Shown in pieces: positions 32,877 through 41,674 of a stretch of 64,000 nucleotides of DNA. Source of the stretch: Streptomyces sp. YPW6. GTDB lineage: Bacteria > Actinomycetota > Actinomycetes > Streptomycetales > Streptomycetaceae. How positions within the stretch are numbered: position 1 is the first letter of the stretch; the number at the start of each line of letters is the position of its first letter. Location: the NCBI RefSeq assembly GCF_018866325.1, contig NZ_CP076457.1:1364001-1428000 (forward strand), written 5' to 3'. Below the pieces are notes generated by a model. It had not been told where the DNA came from. It saw only the letters and a list, made by a program, of their open reading frames with translations, and did no database searches. A program made the translations under genes and the position numbers.

Positions 32877-35800
32877 AGCGGCTCCGGCTCCTCCAGGCCG
32901 GGCGCGTCCTGGGGCGCGTACCGTACGGGGTCCTCACGGCGCCGCCGTCGCGTGCCGTCCCACTCCCACCGGGTGACGAGGACCGCGGCCACCTCGTCGA
33001 TGCGGGACAGCTGGGCGATGGCGATGCCGGGCACCTGCGGGTAGCAGGCCCACTCCCGTTCGCTGGTCATCACCACATCGAGGTCGAAAGCACTCAGGAG
33101 GCCGAGGCACTTGGCGCGGGAGTCGTCGTCCACGCCGGCGAACGCCTCGTCCAGGGTGACCAGGCGGGGTGCGTGCGGGCTGCCCGCGCTGGCGTAGTGG
33201 GAGGAGGCTGCGGCGAACAGCGGTACGGACAGGGCGAGGACACGTTCGCCACCGGAGGCGGGTCCGGTGGCCGGTACCCAGCGGCCGTGCTGGTGGCGTT
33301 CGACGCCGAATTCGTGCCAGGAGCGGTAGTCGAGCGCGGCGGTGAGGTGCTCGAGCCAGCTGCCCGATCCGTCGTCGGACTGCTGACGGGCGATCTGGGC
33401 CTGCAGGAACTCGCCGACCGCCGCGCGGTCCTCCAGAGTCCAGGCGTCCGCGGACTGGCGGAGCCTCTCACGGGCCTGGGCCAGTCCGGACGGGGCCTTG
33501 CGGGAGGCCCGCCACACCAGTCGCAGTCTCATGCCCGTGGAAGTGGGGCGGTCCTCCAGTTCGGTGTTCATGTCCCGCACCTGCCGTTCGGAGGCGCTGA
33601 TGAGTTCCTGAAGAGTGCCGGCGACTTCGGTGATCAGGTGGGTTTCGAGGATCTCCCGCTCGTGCGCGGACAGGATGCGGGTGAGCTCACCGACCTCCGT
33701 GGCGAGCGCTTCGGCGAGTTCGGGTACGGCACGCTCGCGGCCCTGGTAGACGATGTCGACGACCATGCCGTCCTCGACCATGCGGGCGGACGCGCTGTGC
33801 CCGTGCCGGGACAGAATGTCCTGCAGGGTCTTGAGTTCCTCGCTGAGCCGGCGCTGGACGCGTTCCCAGGCGGCATCCGTGTCGTCGACGGACGACAGGG
33901 CGGACTCGACGGCGCGGGCGAACACGATGGCCGGGGTCGCGGCCCAGTGCCCCTCCTCCGAGGCGGGGACAGTGGCCTCGGGCAGGGCGACCGCGACCAG
34001 ACCGGTGGCCGTGAAGCGCTGGAGTGCGGCGATCGCCTCCGCGCGGGCGTCGACGGCTTCGGCGAGGTCCTTCTCCAGTTGCTCGATCCGCCCCTCTGCC
34101 CGGCTCGCCTCCCGGTCCGCCCGGGCGTGCCGCTGCCGGGCCCTCTGCTGGTCGGCGTCACAGATCCGCTGTGCCTCGGCGGTCTCGGCGAGACGCCGTT
34201 GCAGTTCGGCGACAGCGGCGCCGACGGTGGAGCGCAGGGTCCGGTGCCGCTGGTCGGCCGCCGCCGCCTCACGTGCCGCCTCTCCGGCCCGCTGGGCGAG
34301 GTCGACGACCCGCTGCTCCGCCTCGGCCGCTTCGGCGCGCTCGTCGTCCACCTGCCGTACGGCCTCGCCTTGTTCGCGCAGCGCGGGCCAGAGAGCCGCC
34401 AGCGCGGTGGCGAGCGAGCCGAGGGCGTGACGCACGACGACGAGTGCGGCCCGGTCGGCGGGCAGTCCCAGATCAGCGGCGGCCTCCGCCAGTTCGACGG
34501 CGGCCCGCTCGGCGCGCTCAGCCGCCTCGGTGGCCTCGGTGGCACGCCCTTCGTACCGGGCACGAGCCGTGCGTACGGTCTCGGCGGCGGCGCTCACGCG
34601 CGCGTGCGCCCGGGTGAGCGACGACTCGTCGGGGACCTCGGAGAGTTCGGCGTCGAGTGTGCGGCGTCGTGCCGCGATCGCCTCGGACCGGGCCGTGAGA
34701 CGCTCCGACTCCTCGCCCAGGGAGGCGAGTTCGATGCCGAGCGCGGCGACACGGGCCCGGCGCGCCGCCTCGCGCGCGCCTTCGCCGATGTACAGAGCGG
34801 CGGGCTTGGCCCACGTACCGGTGAGCGCACCCACCCGAAAGCGCCCGTCGGGTGCCACCCATGTCGCGGCTCCTCCCCCGCCGTCGAGGCCGACGGCGGC
34901 GAGAAGCCGGGTCACCGTCGTCCCGTCCACGGCGGCGGCCTGTCCGTCGCCGTCGTCCACGGCCGGACACAGCACGTCTGCCAGCGAGGATCCGCTCACC
35001 GGTCCGTTCGACGGGGAGAGCAGCAGGTCGTGCCCGTCCACGGCGAGGGCGGAGCCGTCGGGCAGCACCCAGGCGTCGAGGAGACCGGAGGCTTCGAGCG
35101 CCGCTTCGAGACCGGCACGGTCCGCTGCGCGCACGGCGTGACGGAAGTCGACCAGGCGCCAGAGCGGCGCGCCGGGCAGCGTTTCCCGCAGGCCGGGGGT
35201 GCGGGTCGGCGGGGGCTGGGGCCCGCGTCCGGTGCCGGCTTCCAGCGCGGCGAGCTCGTGACGGGCCTTCGCGATGCGCTCCGCCAGTTCCGTGGTCGCG
35301 CGGGCGGCGTCGGCCGCCTGGCCGGCGAGGTCCGCCGAGCGGGCGGTGTGCGCCCGGGTGGCCCAAAGCCGCGCCGGGTAGGGGCCGTCGAGTCGGCGGG
35401 TCCACTCCTGGAGTTCGTCCAGGAGACCCGTCTCGTCGGAGTAGGCCAGCTCCTTCCAGGCTCGGGCGCGCTCGCGTACGTCGTCCAGGAGGGCCCGGCC
35501 CACCCGCGCCGCGTTCTCCTCCGCCTCGCCGTGCGTCTCGGCGGCCAGCGTGAGGTCGGTGTCCGCCTCGTCGAGACGGCCCGCCGCCCGGCGGTGTGCG
35601 GCGGCGGCCTGCTCGGACGCTTCGAGGCGGCCCTCGACGTGGTCGAGGGCCCGCCGGGCGCGGTCCGTGGCTTCCTCGACCGCCCGCCGCGATGCGGGCT
35701 CGGACAGCAGGCCGGCCGCCGGCAGGGCGACGTGCCCGGCGGCCGCCTGTTCCCGGGTGTGGGCGATGGCGTCTTCGGCCAGAGCACGCGCGGTGCGCAG

Positions 35801-36982
35801 CCGGTTGTCGGCGGCGCCGAGCCGCCCGAGCGCCTTGGTGTGGAGGGCGTCCGCCCGCTCCCGGTCCTCCCGCGCCCGGTCAGCCGCCTGCCGGGTTCGC
35901 GTCACGGCCTCGGCGGCATGTTCCAGGTCCCGGGCGTCGCGCATCTCGGGGGCCTCGCGCAGCGCCGTCTCCTGGGCCCTCAGACGTTCCCCGGTCTCGG
36001 CCAGCGAGCCGATCTCCTCTTCGGCCGCCGCTCGCTCCTCCTCGGCGCGGGTCCGGCGCTCGTGGTCCTCGGCCAGATCCCGCTGCACGCGCTCGTAGCG
36101 GGAGTGTTCGGTGCGCGGAAGCCGGGCTCGGCGCCGGCTGGCGATCCGGGCGTACCGCCTGTAGTGCTCCAGGAAGGCGGATGCGGCCCGTTCGGCGGCG
36201 GACGCGGACGCCAGCTCGTCCTTCTCCTCGTCCAGGGAGCGGAACGCCTCGGCCACGTCGGCGATGACGGCCTGGTCCAGGGGCGGCAGAGCCTCGGTGA
36301 GGGCGCGGGAGAGGGCGGCTTCGCTGGGCCGCTTCGAGAGCTGAGGCTGGCGCAGTTGGATGAGCAGGTCGACGAGGGCGGCGTACCGTTGCTCTCCGAG
36401 GCCGAAGAGCGCTTCGTCGACCGCCCTGCGGTACCCCTTGGCCTGGTCGTACACCATGCCGTGCCCGGCGACGGCTTCGGCCAGGCGGTCCCGGGACAGG
36501 GCTGTGCCGGTGGCGTCGAGCAGCCGGAAGGTCTCCTCGGTGCGTTCGCTGGACCCGTGGTCGACGCGCCGGCGGGTCACGGCGAACCAATGCCGGGCGA
36601 TACCCCGTCCGCTGACGGCCTTGAGTCCGCACAGCAGCGTACGGAAGTGCTGCTCGCCGGTCGTGTCGTCGAGCCTGCCGAACTCGATCCAGGTGTATCC
36701 GAGCCGTTCGGAGTGCGGGTGCTCGCCGCCGAGGAGCAGGTTCCACTCCATCCGCTTGCCGGGGTCGCCGTCGGGTTCGACACGACGCGGGCTGAGGTCA
36801 CCGTCGAGCAGGAACGGCAGGGTCAGGGCGAGCACCTTGGACTTGCCGGTGCCGTTGTTGCCGCGCAGCAACAGGCGCCCGTCCCGGAAGTGGAACTCGT
36901 CCACGTCGTAGTGGAACAGGTCGACGAGCCCGACGCGCAGAGGCTGCCAGCGGGTGCGTCGCGGGGTGGGGAGGCGGGTCAC
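32867..36982 (-). CDS. jetC: Wadjet protein JetC (TIGR02680, MukB/SMC-like ATPase)
   Basis: A 1371-residue SMC-like ATPase. The N-terminal Walker A is LLRGNNGTGKSKVLAL, at residues 37-52. Long heptad-rich, Ala/Glu/Arg-rich stretches on both sides (about residues 230-520 and 740-1080) form the coiled-coil arms around a central hinge-like region. The C-terminus has the signature ASGGERVLALS and Walker B LVTLDEAFAGVDDD. The protein folds back to form the DNA-loop-extruding motor of Wadjet. It overlaps jetB by 4 bp and jetD by 10 bp. Length agrees with the family. Confidence 0.93.
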   Translation of the reverse strand: MTRLPTPRRTRWQPLRVGLVDLFHYDVDEFHFRDGRLLLRGNNGTGKSKVLALTLPFLLDGDLSPRRVEPDGDPGKRMEWNLLLGGEHPHSERLGYTWIEFGRLDDTTGEQHFRTLLCGLKAVSGRGIARHWFAVTRRRVDHGSSERTEETFRLLDATGTALSRDRLAEAVAGHGMVYDQAKGYRRAVDEALFGLGEQRYAALVDLLIQLRQPQLSKRPSEAALSRALTEALPPLDQAVIADVAEAFRSLDEEKDELASASAAERAASAFLEHYRRYARIASRRRARLPRTEHSRYERVQRDLAEDHERRTRAEEERAAAEEEIGSLAETGERLRAQETALREAPEMRDARDLEHAAEAVTRTRQAADRAREDRERADALHTKALGRLGAADNRLRTARALAEDAIAHTREQAAAGHVALPAAGLLSEPASRRAVEEATDRARRALDHVEGRLEASEQAAAAHRRAAGRLDEADTDLTLAAETHGEAEENAARVGRALLDDVRERARAWKELAYSDETGLLDELQEWTRRLDGPYPARLWATRAHTARSADLAGQAADAARATTELAERIAKARHELAALEAGTGRGPQPPPTRTPGLRETLPGAPLWRLVDFRHAVRAADRAGLEAALEASGLLDAWVLPDGSALAVDGHDLLLSPSNGPVSGSSLADVLCPAVDDGDGQAAAVDGTTVTRLLAAVGLDGGGGAATWVAPDGRFRVGALTGTWAKPAALYIGEGAREAARRARVAALGIELASLGEESERLTARSEAIAARRRTLDAELSEVPDESSLTRAHARVSAAAETVRTARARYEGRATEATEAAERAERAAVELAEAAADLGLPADRAALVVVRHALGSLATALAALWPALREQGEAVRQVDDERAEAAEAEQRVVDLAQRAGEAAREAAAADQRHRTLRSTVGAAVAELQRRLAETAEAQRICDADQQRARQRHARADREASRAEGRIEQLEKDLAEAVDARAEAIAALQRFTATGLVAVALPEATVPASEEGHWAATPAIVFARAVESALSSVDDTDAAWERVQRRLSEELKTLQDILSRHGHSASARMVEDGMVVDIVYQGRERAVPELAEALATEVGELTRILSAHEREILETHLITEVAGTLQELISASERQVRDMNTELEDRPTSTGMRLRLVWRASRKAPSGLAQARERLRQSADAWTLEDRAAVGEFLQAQIARQQSDDGSGSWLEHLTAALDYRSWHEFGVERHQHGRWVPATGPASGGERVLALSVPLFAAASSHYASAGSPHAPRLVTLDEAFAGVDDDSRAKCLGLLSAFDLDVVMTSEREWACYPQVPGIAIAQLSRIDEVAAVLVTRWEWDGTRRRRREDPVRYAPQDAPGLEEPEPLWS

Positions 36983-38211
36983 GGGGAGGCCTTTCGCGAC
37001 GGAGGCACGGGGGCGGAGCCGGTTTCGCGTACGACGGTCTCGCCGACCGCGTACCGGGCGAGGGCGGGGCGCACCACGACCGCGCGGGGTGTACGGGAGA
37101 CCAGGCCGAGCGCGGCGAGCCGGTCGACGGCCTGTTCGACGAGGTCGGTCTCCATGCCCGGCTCCCGGGCTGACTTGGACCAGAATCCGCCGTGCTGGGA
37201 TGCGAGTTCACGAACCCGGAGGGCAAGCGCGTCGGGATCGACGGGGCCGTCCGCCGCGGCCAGGTGCTCGGCGAGCAGCAGGGTGACGTGACCGTAGGTG
37301 CCCTGTTCGGGCATGCGGAGGTCGGTGAGGTCGTCCTCGGGGTCGACCATGGCGATCCCCTCGGCCCGTACCTCGGCGACCAGTCCGGTCAGCTCGCTGA
37401 TCCGGGCCGTGAGGAAGCCGCGCTGCCGGGTGAGGTAGCCGAGTTCGGCGTCGCTCAGGTCGGCGTAGTAGAGCACCGGGTCGTCCAGGAGTCTGCGGGT
37501 GAGTGAGCGGCGCATCGCACGGAAGCGCAGCTCGTCGCTGTCCAGGGCGGTTTCGGCGACGAGTTCGGCGAGCCGGTCGTCGAAGGCTGCGGCGTGGACG
37601 GTGGAGGGGCCGCGGCGGGAGGCCAGGAGACCGGCGAGGACCCGGCGTTCGACGTCGTACAGGACGTCGCCGAGCCCGCTGACGTAGGCCTCTTCGTCGC
37701 CCGCGACCCGGCGCAGCACGCCGAGGTCGAGCAGCAGCCGTACGACGGCGGCGAGATCGAGGCGCTCGTCGCGGTGTTCCAGGGCGAACTCGATGCCCGT
37801 CGCGACGAGTCGGGGGTCGGCTGCGTCGAGGACGATATGGTCGGCGAGACGCCCGAGGGCGATCTGGGCCTCGCCGCGTTCGAGGGCGGCGAGCGCGAGG
37901 CAGAGCAGGACGTAGCGGCGGCGGGTGAAGGGGGCAGCACCGCGGGCCGTGTTCCGCGCGGGGTGGGTGGGGTCGGTGAGGACGCCGGGGCTCTTGTGCA
38001 GCCGGGCGGCTTCGGTGTCCACCTGGAGGGCCCAGCCGGTGTTGCGGTCGAACCACTCCCGGAGTTCCGACGCGTGCCGGCGGGCGAGGCGGAACTCGTC
38101 GGCGTACCGGCCACGCGCGAGCAGGAGTGGCTGCTTGAGCAGGGCGCGGGCCGCCTTGCGCAGCTCGGCGGCGTGCTGGCCGACCAGCACCTCGGCGAGG
38201 GGTGTGGTCAT
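36979..38211 (-). CDS. jetB: Wadjet protein JetB (TIGR02678 / DUF2398, MukE-like)
   Basis: A 410-residue protein matching the DUF2398 family: an N-terminal winged-helix-like region (ELREWFDRNTGWALQVDTEAARL), then RRRYVLLCLALAALERGEAQ and the conserved VLYDVERRVLAGLL and DDPVLYYADLSDAELGYL blocks. It is the MukE-like subunit that links the kleisin JetA to JetC. ATG 38211 overlaps the jetA stop (ATGA) and its own stop overlaps the jetC start. Length is normal. Confidence 0.9.
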   Translation of the reverse strand: MTTPLAEVLVGQHAAELRKAARALLKQPLLLARGRYADEFRLARRHASELREWFDRNTGWALQVDTEAARLHKSPGVLTDPTHPARNTARGAAPFTRRRYVLLCLALAALERGEAQIALGRLADHIVLDAADPRLVATGIEFALEHRDERLDLAAVVRLLLDLGVLRRVAGDEEAYVSGLGDVLYDVERRVLAGLLASRRGPSTVHAAAFDDRLAELVAETALDSDELRFRAMRRSLTRRLLDDPVLYYADLSDAELGYLTRQRGFLTARISELTGLVAEVRAEGIAMVDPEDDLTDLRMPEQGTYGHVTLLLAEHLAAADGPVDPDALALRVRELASQHGGFWSKSAREPGMETDLVEQAVDRLAALGLVSRTPRAVVVRPALARYAVGETVVRETGSAPVPPSRKASP

Positions 38212-39818
38212 CGGCCCGGTTCTCCGTCCGTGAGGCCGTCTCCGGCTGCCGGGTCGTCACCGGCCATGAGGTCGACGATCTCGATGAGGTGGTCCGGGCC
38301 GCTGAAGACTCCGACGGGGGTGCGGACCTCGGCGGTCGTGCCGTCGGCGAGTGCGGTGAGCCTGATCTCCATGGAGCCGTCGTTGCTGGTGGCCGTGGTG
38401 TCGCTCATGCCGGGCCGCCATGTGGCCAGGGCGTCCCCGAGCAGTTGGAGGAACTGCCCGAAGGAGGCGGGGTCGAGCTCGCCGAGACCGGACAGGCGCG
38501 TGACACCGTGGGTGACGAGCCGGGCGCGGGCGGCGGCCACGTCTGCGGCCTGCTTGACGGCGGTCTCGGCGAGCAGGCGCCGCCGCTCCTCCCGGTCCTC
38601 CACCTTGCGGGGCTTACCGCGCCGCTCGTAGCTGCCGGTGCGGCGCAGCTGCGGGCTGATGCGCAACGGCTCGGCCTCGGCCCAGGGGGTGGCGGGCGGT
38701 ACGGGCCGCGCCGCGCGGGCAGCGAGGGTGTCGGCGTCGACGCTGAGGTGCCGGGCCGGATAGAGGCCGAACGCGGCCCGCCACAGCCGGTGCCGGGCGT
38801 CGTCGTCGGGCGCCTCGGCGAACCAGCGCGCCAGCGTACGGAAGTCGGCCGACCGGTCGGAGCGCCCGGACCGGCGCTCGTTCAGCGAGCGTACGACGGC
38901 GAGGAGCTGGGGAATCGCGCCGAGTGCCCGGCCGCGCAGGAGTCTGGCCTGCGACTCGCGCCCGTCCCTGCTGATGAACCAGGCGCCGAGCCCCGACCAA
39001 CGGGCGGCCCACCGCTCGTACATCTCCCGCTCCGCGTTCGCGGCCTCCTCCGGCGAGGCATCAGCGGCTTCCCGACCGGCGGCCGCCCGGAGGAGCGGCT
39101 CCACCGTCCCGTCCTCCTCCAACTCCAGGATCAGCCGCGCGATCCGCCCGCCCAGCGTGATCAGGTCCTGGATGAACCGCTCCAGGTACTGGATGAGCCG
39201 GTCCTTGTACGCGAGGAAGACCGCCTCCTCGACCTCGTGCAGGTCGATGGTCTGCTGGAGCGACCCCATGAAGGCCCGGGCGTTGTCGGCGAGCGCGGCG
39301 AATCGGCTGGCCAGCGCATCGAGCGCCAGATGTGTCTTGGCCGGATCCGGCTCCTCCTGGGCGGCCAGGACGAGAAGGGCGCGAAGCTGGGTGACGATGT
39401 CGTGCAGGGCAACGGCCTGAAGGGCGCCACGCCGCCCGAGCGCCTCGTCATAGCCGGACAACGCCTCCTCGGCCGCCTCCCCTTCCCGCGTGAGCTGGTA
39501 GATGAACCGCTTCCGGTAGAAGTCTTCGACCGCGGTCACACGGGCGGTGTCGGGATCCGCCCGCAGATTCCCCCAGCCGACGAGCTTGTCGAGCGCGCCG
39601 ACGACGGCGTCCGGCTCGGCGGGACGGATGTCCGCCGGCAGTGCGGCGTGCACGTCCTCGGGCCGCAGGTGGACCGCGAACCGTTCCTTGGCCGTCAGGA
39701 ACACCCGCATCACGTGGCGGTAGAGCAGGGTGTTCGGCACGTTGAGGTGAGCGAAGGGGCCGAAGCCCGACGGCTCGGGGAGCGGCCGGTTGGAGGAGAC
39801 GGGGGCGCTGACAGTCAT
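38208..39818 (-). CDS. jetA: Wadjet protein JetA (TIGR02677 / DUF2397, kleisin-like)
   Basis: A 536-residue protein and first gene of the operon. ATG 39818 is used; an in-frame start 24 bp earlier exists but lacks a ribosome site. The N-terminus has the family block FAHLNVPNTLLYRHVMRVF, followed by LDKLVGWGNL and a helical middle (DLHEVEEAVFLAYKDRLIQYLERFIQDL). DUF2397 proteins are the kleisin (MukF-like) subunits that bridge the SMC heads. With JetB, JetC and JetD encoded in the same overlapping order the system is complete. Confidence 0.9.
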   Translation of the reverse strand: MTVSAPVSSNRPLPEPSGFGPFAHLNVPNTLLYRHVMRVFLTAKERFAVHLRPEDVHAALPADIRPAEPDAVVGALDKLVGWGNLRADPDTARVTAVEDFYRKRFIYQLTREGEAAEEALSGYDEALGRRGALQAVALHDIVTQLRALLVLAAQEEPDPAKTHLALDALASRFAALADNARAFMGSLQQTIDLHEVEEAVFLAYKDRLIQYLERFIQDLITLGGRIARLILELEEDGTVEPLLRAAAGREAADASPEEAANAEREMYERWAARWSGLGAWFISRDGRESQARLLRGRALGAIPQLLAVVRSLNERRSGRSDRSADFRTLARWFAEAPDDDARHRLWRAAFGLYPARHLSVDADTLAARAARPVPPATPWAEAEPLRISPQLRRTGSYERRGKPRKVEDREERRRLLAETAVKQAADVAAARARLVTHGVTRLSGLGELDPASFGQFLQLLGDALATWRPGMSDTTATSNDGSMEIRLTALADGTTAEVRTPVGVFSGPDHLIEIVDLMAGDDPAAGDGLTDGEPGR

Positions 39819-40173
39819 CGCTCGCCATTGTCCCCGGGGCACGGCGAGCGCGGAAAGAGACCGACTTACCTGGCTGATTCATCCCGTCGTGACCTTCTCA
39901 CGAAGAGGATGAAGCTGGAGAAAAGCCATGACTCAGACCTCTACCGACTGCATCCGGCCAGGACATGGGCGACCCGCCCGAACCGGCCCCCTGCCGGACA
40001 CCGGTCACAGAAGCCTTTCCGCGCCACCTCCTCGAAGACCGGCTGTCCCGCCGCCGGATCCCTAAACGAGCGGTCGCCGGGAGACTCGGCGATGCGGCCG
40101 GGGACGACCACGGGCTGCCGCCAGGCCGGCGCCGCGCACACCGGACGGCCGAGGAGCGCACCGCAATCCCGCA

Positions 40174-40392
40174 TTCCTCCCGCCCGGCACCCTCGAACTC
40201 ACTTACAGTGCCTACGACATGACGCCCCTGGCTCGTGACCAGCGCGTGCCGTTCCGCCGGCGCGAGCTCCGGGGCGCACAACTCCGCGCCGAGGTGGATG
40301 CGTGGCTCGTGCTCGCCGAGGACGACCCTGCGGCCGGTCCCGTCACCTCGCCCGACCGCATGTCCCGGAGACAGGAGCGCTACCGACCATGA
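40174..40392 (+). pseudogene. C-terminal remnant of a DNA methyltransferase/R-M protein
   Basis: In this frame the DNA encodes FLPPGTLELTYSAYDMTPLARD, then FRRRELRGAQLRAEVDAW, which resembles the C-terminal substrate-recognition region of large Eco57I/PglX-like DNA methyltransferases (pattern LELTYTAxDLxPFAxD ... RAxLRAELDAxY). No start codon, catalytic domain or N-terminus remains. The stop overlaps the EcsC start (ATGA), as if the two were once coupled. The preceding 355 bp (39819-40173) hold no gene I recognise. Confidence 0.5.
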
Positions 40393-41531
40393 GCAACCCG
40401 CAGGGCCCGCAGCAACCCGATCGGTCTCCCTCGCCGTACGAGATCGAGGCGTGGCACGCCGTCAAGGAGTTCCAGGGGCGCCCCCTGTCACGAACGATGC
40501 GGAACGCCGGCGAAGCGGTGGGCAACGGCGTAGCGGAACTCGGCAAGCGCGCGTCACAGCAGCTCGACAACCACCCACGCGCCAGATCGGCGGTATCACG
40601 TGGACAGAAGTTCGCGGCCGAGGGTGCTCGGAAGATCGGCGCCGGGGCTCGTGGAGCCGCTGAGTCCCTGCCGGACTGGAGCGGCGCGGCTGTGCAGTCC
40701 CTGCGGAAGACGGTGGGGCGCGCCGCGCGGGCGGGGCTCTCTCCCCAGCGGGTGGTCGCCCGCCACCAGAAGCACGGGCACGAGGTCGAGTCACTGCCCG
40801 ACGTGCGCCGACTCGACCTCCAGCAGGTCGACGCGGTACGCGGAAAGGCGGCGAACTGGTACTTCCCGGCCGCCGCAGCGGTCTCCGGGGCGACCGCGGG
40901 GCTGATGATCTCCGGCGGACAACTGGCCATCGCCGCCTCCGCCGGGGCGGCGGCGGCGCCTTCGGGCGGTGCGATCGCGGGCGCTTTCGTCGCCGACACC
41001 GCAGCCGTCCTCGGACTGGCCTCCCGCGCCGTGGGCCAGGTATCGCTGTTCTACGGGTACGACCCCGAAGCGCCCGCCGAGAAGCTCTTCGTGATGTCGG
41101 TCGTCAACGTGGGAACAGCGAGCTCGGCCACCGCGAAGAACGCCGCGATGTCCGACATCTCGCGGCTCACCCAGGCGCTGTTCCGCGGAAAGACGTGGGA
41201 AGTCCTCAACGAGTCGCTGGTCACCAAGGTCTCCCAGCAGTTCGCGAAGGCCTTCGGCTTCCGCCTCACCAAGGACGGACTCGGCAAGGCCGTACCCGCC
41301 TTCGGGATCGCCCTGGGAACCGCCTTCAACTGGACCACTCTGGAGGGGGTCGTCGACGCCGCGGACACAGCGTACCGGCGGCGGTTCCTCCTGGAGAAGT
41401 ACCCGCACCTGGCCGACGAGGAGGCGGCCGGCTGGTTCGCCGACCCCGACTCGGACGTCCCGGACGACGCCGACGAGGAGATCAGCCTGCTCGGTGAGAT
41501 CGTCGTGGCAGGCGGGCCCGACCTGCGCTGA
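40389..41531 (+). CDS. EcsC family protein
   Basis: A 380-residue protein. ATG 40389 overlaps the stop of the methyltransferase remnant. After a charged N-terminus (about 110 residues, likely amphipathic helices) there is an EcsC-like domain: VDAVRGKAANWYFPAAAAVSGATAGLMISGG, a strongly hydrophobic Gly/Ala segment to about residue 220, then VLGLASRAVGQVSLFYGYDPEAPAEKLFVMSVVN. The end WTTLEGVVDAADTAYRRRFLLEKYP is typical. EcsC proteins occur beside transporters and stress genes, but their biochemical role is not established. Whether it belongs to the Wadjet neighbourhood functionally is unknown. Confidence 0.85.
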   Translation: MSNPQGPQQPDRSPSPYEIEAWHAVKEFQGRPLSRTMRNAGEAVGNGVAELGKRASQQLDNHPRARSAVSRGQKFAAEGARKIGAGARGAAESLPDWSGAAVQSLRKTVGRAARAGLSPQRVVARHQKHGHEVESLPDVRRLDLQQVDAVRGKAANWYFPAAAAVSGATAGLMISGGQLAIAASAGAAAAPSGGAIAGAFVADTAAVLGLASRAVGQVSLFYGYDPEAPAEKLFVMSVVNVGTASSATAKNAAMSDISRLTQALFRGKTWEVLNESLVTKVSQQFAKAFGFRLTKDGLGKAVPAFGIALGTAFNWTTLEGVVDAADTAYRRRFLLEKYPHLADEEAAGWFADPDSDVPDDADEEISLLGEIVVAGGPDLR

Positions 41532-41674
41532 CCCCGTGTCCCGGCGGGGACGTCCATGACGACGCGACCGCTGGGACGACCCGGCTCGGCCCCACTGCGC
41601 GGCCCATGGCGCGCATCGTCCGACACGCCGCCGGCCTGGGCCTCACGGTTTCGCGGTGCGGGGAGTCGCGAACG

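Noticed and set aside
32801..37291. A 1496-codon open frame on the plus strand across the Wadjet genes
   Set aside because: It is the antisense of jetC. The opposite strand encodes clear Walker motifs and coiled coils, while this frame is Gly/Val/Arg-rich without any recognisable domain, as expected from high-GC codon bias.
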